Below are positions 1 to 4,234 of a stretch of 5,293 nucleotides of DNA, piece by piece (within the stretch, counting starts at the first letter, position 1; the number at the start of each line of letters is the position of its first letter). The stretch is from Ectopseudomonas composti (GTDB taxonomy: Bacteria; Pseudomonadota; Gammaproteobacteria; Pseudomonadales; Pseudomonadaceae): the NCBI GenBank assembly GCA_946886245.1, contig CAMPIF010000340.1, positions 1 through 5,293 on the forward strand, given 5' to 3'. Under the pieces are notes generated by a model that did not search any database, had not been told where the DNA came from, and was given only the letters and a program-made list of their open reading frames with translations. The position numbers and the translations under genes are program-made.

Positions 1-386
1 GCCGCCCGGAGCACGTGCCCGGCATCGTGGAGGAAGCGATCCAGGCGGGCGCGCAGGCTTATCTGCTGAAAAGCACCCTGCGCAAGGAGCTGGTGGAAAC
101 CATTCGCAGCCTGGCCGCCGGCAGACGCCATATTCCGCCCGAGATCGCCGCCGACCTGGCCCAGCACATCGGCCAGCAGTGTCTCAGCCCGCGTGAAGTT
201 GAGGTGCTGCAGGCGGCCGCTCTGGGTTATTCGAATCGCGATATCGCACTGCAACTGCGCATCACCGAAGACACGGTCAAAGGCCATATGCGCCTGATCA
301 TGGACAAGCTCCGCGCCAACAATCGCACCCACGCCGTGGCCATCGCCGTGCAACGCGGTGTGCTGGAGATCGGCACCCCACTTTAG
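1..386 (+). CDS. NarL/LuxR-family response regulator, C-terminal part (5' end outside window)
   Basis: Two-component response regulator that would bind DNA after phosphorylation by a sensor kinase lying outside the window. The frame is open from base 3, so the gene starts upstream; the GTG at 15 lies inside the receiver domain and is not a credible start. The visible part begins near the end of the receiver, with the AGAQAYLLKS segment whose lysine (codon 69-71) is the conserved receiver lysine that contacts the phosphoryl group. The phospho-acceptor aspartate is off the edge. After a linker, a GerE/LuxR helix-turn-helix starts at LSPREVEVL (base 183) and continues through GYSNRDIALQL and ITEDTVKGHM, the recognition helix, to the stop at 384-386. 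The next gene is an AraC regulator 87 bp downstream on the same strand. The family call is firm; the regulon and partner kinase cannot be told. Confidence 0.93.
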   Translation, partial: RPEHVPGIVEEAIQAGAQAYLLKSTLRKELVETIRSLAAGRRHIPPEIAADLAQHIGQQCLSPREVEVLQAAALGYSNRDIALQLRITEDTVKGHMRLIMDKLRANNRTHAVAIAVQRGVLEIGTPL

Positions 387-459
387 TGTTGTCACCCTTC
401 CCCTCCTTGTGAGCTGTGCACCATCGACGGCGCCGCGCATGCTCTGCAATCAATCATCC

Positions 460-466
460 AAGGAGG
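460..466 (+). promoter_or_regulatory. Strong ribosome binding site of the AraC-type gene
   Basis: AAGGAGG is a full match to the anti-Shine-Dalgarno complement and lies 7 nt before the ATG at 474. This fixes the start of the short AraC protein and argues that its small N-terminal region is genuine and not the result of a missed upstream start. I see no convincing sigma-70 promoter or intrinsic terminator in the 387-459 gap, so co-transcription with the response regulator is possible. Confidence 0.85.
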
Positions 467-473
467 TTTCGCA

Positions 474-1043
474 ATGGGCTCGTTCGGCGAACTTCAGGCA
501 ATTGCGCCCTGCCTGCACCAGGCCGGGCACGATCCGCAGCTTCTTGACCGTATCGCGGCCTTGCTCGCCGAGGCTGAAACGCAGCTGCTGGAGGACACGC
601 AAAGCGCCTACTTGCAGGTCGAGCAGGCCATGACGCTGCTGCGCCAGGTCAACGCCTGCAAGCAGTGTGGCATTCGTCAGTGCGCGAACGGTCTGACACG
701 CTGGCAGACGCGACGCCTGGATCAGTACATCGGCGACAACCTGGCCACCGCCATTCGCACCTGCGACCTGGCAGCCCAGCTCAGCCTGAGCAGCAGCCAT
801 TTCTCCCATGTGTTCAAACAGACCTTCGGCGTCACGCCGCTGGCCTATGTGGCACGCAAACGCATCGAGGCGGCCAGGGAGATGATGCTGTCCACCGATC
901 AACCATTGACCCAGATCGCGCACGCCCACGGGTTCTGCGACCAGTCGCATTTCACCCGCACCTTCCGCCGCGAGACCGGACTGAGCCCTTTGATATGGCG
1001 GCAACGCTGCACAGCAAAGTCCAAAGCCACCGCCGAGCCGTGA
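474..1043 (+). CDS. Short AraC/XylS-family transcriptional regulator with an N-terminal cysteine cluster
   Basis: A 189-residue DNA-binding regulator. The C-terminal half (about 80-180) is a complete AraC domain with two helix-turn-helix units: the first around 96-119 (TCDLAAQLSLSSSHFSHVFK), the second around 145-172 (LTQIAHAHGF, then SHFTRTFRRETGLSP, the family signature). The N-terminal 60 residues are helical-looking and leucine/glutamine-rich, with no cupin-like sugar-binding domain, so the protein is shorter than the usual 250-300 residues. Between the two parts sits C62-x2-C65-x4-C70, with more cysteines at 13, 97, 155 and 179. A metal- or redox-sensing role is an inference from this spacing only. 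The start is set by a perfect Shine-Dalgarno sequence. The stop TGA directly touches the stop of the convergent GST gene. The effector and target genes are unknown; the upstream response regulator on the same strand is the likeliest functional partner. Confidence 0.93.
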   Translation: MGSFGELQAIAPCLHQAGHDPQLLDRIAALLAEAETQLLEDTQSAYLQVEQAMTLLRQVNACKQCGIRQCANGLTRWQTRRLDQYIGDNLATAIRTCDLAAQLSLSSSHFSHVFKQTFGVTPLAYVARKRIEAAREMMLSTDQPLTQIAHAHGFCDQSHFTRTFRRETGLSPLIWRQRCTAKSKATAEP

Positions 1044-1646
1044 TCAGCCGAGCATGGTCACGTGGCGTGGGTGACTGGCGACGCGCTCGAGCCAGGCGCG
1101 CACGGCCGGGAAGGCCTCCAGGCTGAAGCCGCCTTCGTCGGCCACGTGGGTGTAGGCATACAGGGCGATATCGGCGATGGAGTAGTGCTCACCGACCAGG
1201 TAAGGAGTGCGCTCGAGCTGCTTCTCCATCACCTTCAAGGCCTTGTAGCCAAGCTTCAGGCAGCGCGCGTGCTCCTCGCGGCGCTCCTCCGGCATGCCCT
1301 GGTAGAGCTGGATGAAACGCGCCACCGCGACGTACGGCTCGTGGCTGTATTGCTCGAAGAACTGCCACTGCAGCACCTGGGTGCGCAAGCGCGGCTCGCT
1401 GGGCAGGAACTCGCTGCCATCGGCGAGGTAGTTGAGGATGGCGTTGGACTCCCACAGGCAGGTGCCGTCTTCCAGCTCCAGCACCGGAATCTTGCCGTTG
1501 GGGTTCTTGGCCAGGAAGGCTTCGCTCTGCGTTTCGCCCTTGAGGATATCGATCGCAATCCACTGGTACTCCTTGCCCAGCAGATGCAGCATCAGCTTGA
1601 CCTTGTAGCAGTTGCCCGAGCGGTAATCGCCGTAGACCTTGAACAT
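1044..1646 (-). CDS. Glutathione S-transferase family protein
   Basis: A 200-residue cytosolic GST, the usual length for bacterial members. Such enzymes conjugate or reduce electrophilic substrates with glutathione; the substrate here is unknown. The thioredoxin-like N-terminal domain (about 1-80) carries the active-site region around S10-G-N-C13, the cis-proline of KIPVL (P54), and the E66-S67 pair of ESNAI that binds the gamma-glutamyl part of glutathione. The helical C-terminal domain contains YSIADIALYAY, the conserved N-capping box with D159. I chose the ATG at 1646 because GGGGAG lies 9 nt upstream (1656-1661) and the domain begins at once with MFKVYGDYRSG. A longer frame starting at 1730 would translate the REP element and is not credible. 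The gene runs in the same direction as the aminotransferase, 107 bp downstream of it, so read-through is possible. Its 3' end abuts the AraC gene. Confidence 0.95.
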   Translation of the reverse strand: MFKVYGDYRSGNCYKVKLMLHLLGKEYQWIAIDILKGETQSEAFLAKNPNGKIPVLELEDGTCLWESNAILNYLADGSEFLPSEPRLRTQVLQWQFFEQYSHEPYVAVARFIQLYQGMPEERREEHARCLKLGYKALKVMEKQLERTPYLVGEHYSIADIALYAYTHVADEGGFSLEAFPAVRAWLERVASHPRHVTMLG

Positions 1647-1680
1647 CGCGTTGCACTCCCCGTGTTTCCTTCTTTTACCT

Positions 1681-1742
1681 GTAGGAGCCGGCTTGCCGGC
1701 GATCTGCCCTAGCAAGCGCATCGCCAGCAAGCCGGCTCCTAC
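1681..1742. repeat. REP-type inverted pair (Pseudomonas-style)
   Basis: Two 23-nt arms, 1681-1703 and 1720-1742, are reverse complements with a single mismatch, separated by a 16-nt loop. The arms contain GTAGGAGCCGGCTTGC, the core familiar from repetitive extragenic palindromes of the P. fluorescens/P. putida type. The pair fills the gap between the aminotransferase stop and the GST start on the same strand. It can fold into a long stable hairpin in RNA, so it may reduce read-through or shield the 3' end of the aminotransferase message; that role is inferred. No RAYT transposase gene is present in the window, so the element would depend on one elsewhere in the genome. Confidence 0.88.
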
Positions 1743-1753
1743 GCTTCAAGCTT

Positions 1754-2911
1754 CTACTTCGCCTGTGCCTCTTGGATCACCGCCGACAGGCGGCGCAACC
1801 CTTCGCCCAGGCGCTCCGGCGCCACGTGACTGAAATTCAGTCGCAGGTGGCCGGGATTGGCATCCGGATCGATGAAGAACGGCTCACCCGGCATGAACGC
1901 GACGTTCTGCGCCAGCGCCGCATCGAGCAGCGTGCGGGTGTCGAGCGGCTGCTTCAGGGTCAACCAGAAGAACAGACCGCCCTGTGGAATTTCCCACTCG
2001 GCCAGGTCGCCGAAGTGCTCCAGCAACGCCGCCTGCATGGCGTCGCGGCGAATGCGGTAGAAGTCGCGCAGCTCGGCCAGGTGGCCACGGTACTGCTCGC
2101 TGCCCAGCCACTGCAGCGCCTGCCACTGGCCGATGCGGTTGGTGTGCAGGTCGGCTGACTGCTTCAGGCGCAGCAGGTGCGGGTAAAGGTCCTGGGTGGC
2201 GATCAGGTAGCCGACACGCAGGCCCGGCAACAGTGTCTTGGAGACGGTACCGGTATAGATCCAGCTGGCCTTCTTCAGGCGGCTGACGATGGGCGTGGCG
2301 CTACCGGCATCGAACACCAGCTCGCGGTACGGCTCGTCCTCGATCAGGGTCACGCCGAACTCGTCGAGCAGCGCCGCCACGGCTTCACGCTTGGCTTCGC
2401 TGTAACGGGTGGCGGACGGATTCTGGAAGGTCGGGATCAGGTAGGCGAAAGCCGGCGTGTGATTTTCCAGACGCTGACGCAGCGCCGCCAGCTCGGGGCC
2501 GTCGGCCTCCTGCGGCACGCTGATGCAGTCGGCGCCAAACAGCTGGAAGGCCTGCAGGGCCGCCAGGTAGGTCGGCGCTTCGAGCAGCACTTCGGTGCCC
2601 GGATCGATGAACAGCTTGGAGGCCAGGTCCAGGGTCTGCTGCGAACCGCTGACGATCAGTACCTGGCTGGCATCGCAGGGCACACCCAGCGCGCGTGCCT
2701 CGGCGGCAATGGCCTCGCGCAGCGCCGGCTCGCCTTCGCTCATGCCGTACTGGCCCATGCTCGCCGGCATCTCGGTCCAGTCCACCTTCGGCAGCATCGG
2801 CTCGGCCGGCAGGCCACCGGCGAAGGACATCACTTCCGGACGCTGCGCCGCGGCAAGAATTTCACGGATCAGGGAGCTTTTCAGGCGGGCGATGCGTTCG
2901 GAGAAGGCCAT
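1754..2911 (-). CDS. PLP-dependent class I/II aminotransferase (2-aminoadipate/LysN-like subgroup)
   Basis: A 385-residue fold-type I aminotransferase that transfers an amino group between an amino acid and a 2-oxo acid. Visible landmarks are FAGGLPAEPMLP near residue 30 (typical of the LysN/KAT II-like subgroup), SGSQQ at 88-92 (phosphate binding), APTY at 112-115 (ring-stacking Tyr), QNPSA with N164, EDEPY with D192 and Y195 contacting the cofactor, the Schiff-base lysine K225 in SKTLLPGLRVGY, and R357 in HLRLNF, which should grip the substrate carboxylate. All key residues are present, so the enzyme should be active. It has no N-terminal GntR helix-turn-helix, so it is not a MocR regulator. 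AGGA lies 6 nt before the ATG (2918-2921). It is divergent from a MarR-like gene across 83 bp and upstream of the GST. The substrate cannot be told from sequence; aromatic, branched-chain or aminoadipate amino acids are all possible. Confidence 0.94.
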   Translation of the reverse strand: MAFSERIARLKSSLIREILAAAQRPEVMSFAGGLPAEPMLPKVDWTEMPASMGQYGMSEGEPALREAIAAEARALGVPCDASQVLIVSGSQQTLDLASKLFIDPGTEVLLEAPTYLAALQAFQLFGADCISVPQEADGPELAALRQRLENHTPAFAYLIPTFQNPSATRYSEAKREAVAALLDEFGVTLIEDEPYRELVFDAGSATPIVSRLKKASWIYTGTVSKTLLPGLRVGYLIATQDLYPHLLRLKQSADLHTNRIGQWQALQWLGSEQYRGHLAELRDFYRIRRDAMQAALLEHFGDLAEWEIPQGGLFFWLTLKQPLDTRTLLDAALAQNVAFMPGEPFFIDPDANPGHLRLNFSHVAPERLGEGLRRLSAVIQEAQAK

Positions 2912-2994
2912 GGGATGTCCTGGGGTGCCAAAGTCATTGGAATTAAGTCAAACTGCTTGACCGAAACTACGCCGCCAACCAGAGATACGTCAAT
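2912..2994. promoter_or_regulatory. Divergent control region with repeated GTCAA half-sites, candidate MarR operator
   Basis: This 83-bp spacer separates the aminotransferase (leftward) from the MarR-like gene (rightward). It holds an inverted repeat GTCAA-ACTGC-TTGAC at 2947-2961 and a third GTCAA at 2989-2993, directly before the MarR start codon. There is also CCAA-AGTCA-TTGG at 2928-2940. The half-site centres at 2949, 2959 and 2991 are 10 and 32 bp apart, about one and three helical turns. TTGAC can also serve as a -35 element in either direction, for example TTGACG on the minus strand (2988-2993) with a weak TAGTTT 18 nt on. Autoregulation by the neighbouring MarR protein is inferred from this layout; promoter positions are uncertain. 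Confidence 0.45.
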
Positions 2995-3516
2995 ATGACT
3001 GACCTAAAAAATTTCCCCGAGAAATTTTTCACGTCGCCCGCCGAGGGCACGCAGGCCGGCCGTCATGGCTCGCAGGTCATCAAGAATGCCGCTGCTCAGC
3101 AGGCTGCCATGGAAGCCTTCTTCTTCGGCTACCAGGCCTTCACGGCCAAGCCCGACGAAATGCTCGCCAGGCGCGGCCTGTCGCGTGTGCATCACCGCAT
3201 CCTGTTCTTCATCGCCAAGTACCCGGGCCTGAACATGACCGAGCTGCTGGGTTACCTGGGCGTGAGCAAGCAGGCGCTGAACATGCCGTTGCGCCAACTG
3301 ATCGAAATGAACCTGGTGCAGAGCGAGGCTGCCGCAGACGACAAGCGCAAGCGTGTTCTCGGCTTCACCCCCGAGGGCGCCAAACTGGAGCAGGCCCTGC
3401 GCCGCGAACAGGCGCGCCTGTTGCAGCGCGTGTTCGGCGAGATGGGCGAAGAAGCCGTGCAGGGCTGGCTGGACGTCAATCATGCGCTGGCGCGCAGCCG
3501 CCAGGAACGCACCTGA
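2995..3516 (+). CDS. MarR-like winged-helix transcriptional regulator
   Basis: A 173-residue dimeric winged-helix DNA-binding protein, close to the family's usual length. Residues 55-75 (MLARRGLSRVHHRILFFIAKY) form the dimer/entry helices. The helix-turn-helix is about 79-104, with the recognition helix in GVSKQALNMPLRQLIEMNLV. The wing follows at 109-124 (AAADDKRKRVLGFTPEG), bearing the usual Asp/Arg/Lys cluster. A long C-terminal helix (127-148) probably completes the dimer interface. The N-terminal 35 residues are longer and more polar than in many members. The start at 2995 has only a weak AGAGAT 8 nt upstream; a later start at Met39 would remove part of the first helix and has less support. 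It is divergent from the aminotransferase, whose promoter it probably controls along with its own. MarR proteins often release DNA on binding phenolic or other small ligands; the ligand here is unknown. Confidence 0.88.
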   Translation: MTDLKNFPEKFFTSPAEGTQAGRHGSQVIKNAAAQQAAMEAFFFGYQAFTAKPDEMLARRGLSRVHHRILFFIAKYPGLNMTELLGYLGVSKQALNMPLRQLIEMNLVQSEAAADDKRKRVLGFTPEGAKLEQALRREQARLLQRVFGEMGEEAVQGWLDVNHALARSRQERT

Positions 3517-3635
3517 GCATCACGCCCATATCCCGCTCGCAGGCGCTCGCATACCCATTCATTCGCAAACAGAGCTCGCGCCCAGCGATTCAGCCTGCCT
3601 CCTTGGTTCCTCTGCGCCGCCGGTCACGCAGGCCA

Positions 3636-3654
3636 TCAGGTGATTGCACCCTGA
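3636..3654 (+). other. Small imperfect inverted repeat upstream of the Fur-controlled promoter
   Basis: TCAGGTG-ATTG-CACCCTGA forms a stem of about seven pairs with one bulged C. It has no T-run, so it is not a typical intrinsic terminator. It overlaps the candidate -35 hexamer TTGCAC, so if real it is more likely a protein-binding site or chance. Confidence 0.25.
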
Positions 3655-3672
3655 CACGACCTCTGCGATCAT
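3644..3672 (+). promoter_or_regulatory. Candidate sigma-70 promoter of the sigma factor/FecR operon
   Basis: TTGCAC (3644-3649) and GATCAT (3667-3672) are separated by 17 nt. The -35 matches 3 of 6 consensus bases and the -10 matches 4 of 6, so the promoter is weak but correctly spaced. Its -10 overlaps the left edge of the Fur box, the arrangement expected for iron repression. Other pairings with nearby TGACA-like hexamers are possible. Confidence 0.4.
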
Positions 3673-3687
3673 ATGCGAATCATTATC
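3669..3687. promoter_or_regulatory. Fur box upstream of the ECF sigma gene
   Basis: TCATATGCGAATCATTATC matches the 19-bp Fur consensus GATAATGATAATCATTATC at 13 of 19 positions, with a perfect right half (AATCATTATC). It lies 28 bp before the chosen sigma start. Fur with Fe(II) would bind here and repress the sigma/FecR operon when iron is plentiful, as is known for FecI-type loci in Pseudomonas and E. coli. Confidence 0.8.
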
Positions 3688-3706
3688 ACCTTAACTTAGA
3701 TCTCGC

Positions 3707-3710
3707 GAGG
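3707..3710 (+). promoter_or_regulatory. Ribosome binding site that decides the sigma factor start
   Basis: GAGG at 3707-3710 is 5 nt before the GTG at 3716. The other in-frame GTG at 3710 overlaps this site and would have no usable Shine-Dalgarno sequence, so the protein most likely begins MSVQDSSN. Confidence 0.65.
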
Positions 3711-3715
3711 TGCGC

Positions 3716-4234
3716 GTGTCGGTTCAGGATTCCAGCAATCAGCAACTGGTCGGTCTGCTTTATCGCGATCACCGTGACTGGCTGTTCGGCTGGCTGCGCA
3801 AAAGCCTGAATTGCGCGCAACGCGCCGAAGACCTGAGCCAGGACACCTTCGTCCGCCTGCTCGGCCGCGCCGACCTGCACCACCCGCGCGAGCCCAGAGC
3901 CCTGCTCACCACCATCGCCAAAGGGCTGCTGGTCGACCAGTTCCGCCGCCATGCGCTGGAACGTGCCTATCTGGAAGAACTCGCGCTGGCTCCGCAAGCC
4001 CTGCAGCCCAGCCCGGAAGAACAGGCGCTGGCACTTGAGCAACTGGCCGAGATCGACCGCCTGCTCGGTCAACTGTCGAGCAAGGCACGCGCGGCGTTCC
4101 TCTATAACCGTCTGGACGGCCTCGGTCATGCCGAGATCGCCGAGCGTCTTGGTGTGTCCCCGTCGCGCGTGCGCCAATACCTCGCCCAGGGCCTGCGCCA
4201 GTGCTACATCGCACTGTACGGAACGCCGCAATGA
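3716..4234 (+). CDS. FecI-family ECF RNA polymerase sigma factor
   Basis: A 172-residue extracytoplasmic-function sigma factor of the iron-starvation (FecI) group, the usual length. It directs RNA polymerase to a small set of promoters, normally that of a TonB-dependent siderophore or heme receptor. Region 2 spans about 14-82: LYRDHRDWLFGWLRK, then AEDLSQDTFVRLL (core-polymerase and -10 recognition) and PRALLTTIAKGLLVDQFRRHALER, the strongly conserved FecI-type segment. A Pro/Glu-rich linker at 92-104 leads to region 4 (about 105-162), with LSSKARAAFLYNRLDGLGHAEIAERLGVSPSRVRQYLAQGL giving the -35-binding helix-turn-helix. The start is GTG at 3716. The stop overlaps the FecR start as ATGA, implying translational coupling. 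A Fur box precedes the gene. The exact orthologue (such as a ferric citrate, ferrioxamine or ferrichrome sigma) cannot be assigned without the receptor gene. Confidence 0.94.
   Translation: MSVQDSSNQQLVGLLYRDHRDWLFGWLRKSLNCAQRAEDLSQDTFVRLLGRADLHHPREPRALLTTIAKGLLVDQFRRHALERAYLEELALAPQALQPSPEEQALALEQLAEIDRLLGQLSSKARAAFLYNRLDGLGHAEIAERLGVSPSRVRQYLAQGLRQCYIALYGTPQ

Larger units (their letters stand above)
3517..3715. other. Intergenic region between the MarR-like gene and the sigma factor gene
   Basis: About 200 bp with no credible gene; short open frames here lack ribosome sites and family features. The left half has CGCTCGCA twice (3534-3541 and 3544-3551), 10 bp apart, of unknown meaning. I find no GC-stem-plus-T-run terminator for the MarR gene. 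The right half holds a small hairpin, a possible sigma-70 promoter and a Fur box, so it serves mainly as the control region of the iron-signalling operon. Confidence 0.7.

Noticed and set aside
450..1004. 184-codon minus-strand open frame opposite the AraC gene
   Set aside because: The plus-strand AraC protein has a perfect ribosome site and two helix-turn-helix units; the antisense translation shows no domain.
1062..1712. 216-codon plus-strand open frame opposite the GST
   Set aside because: It is an antisense shadow of a clear GST, with low-complexity Leu/Val/Gln-rich composition and no recognisable domain; its end runs into the REP.
1647..1730. N-terminal extension of the GST to an ATG at 1730
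   Set aside because: It would translate the REP arm (AGKPAPT is a familiar REP-derived peptide), lacks a ribosome site, and precedes a start at 1646 that has GGGGAG at proper spacing.
2177..2998. 273-codon plus-strand open frame opposite the aminotransferase
   Set aside because: It is a GC-rich shadow of a gene with intact catalytic motifs. The translation is rich in Gly/Arg/Gln with no family pattern, and it overlaps the divergent control region.
3534..3551. CGCTCGCA direct repeat, possible operator
   Set aside because: There are only two short GC-rich copies next to the MarR stop, far from the promoter; chance is likely in this composition.
3710..3715. Two-residue-longer sigma factor start at GTG 3710
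   Set aside because: This GTG overlaps the only ribosome-binding sequence (GAGG at 3707-3710), which is correctly placed for GTG 3716.
3686..4231. 181-codon minus-strand open frame opposite the sigma factor
   Set aside because: It is a shadow frame that covers the sigma ribosome site and ends at the Fur box; it shows no family features.
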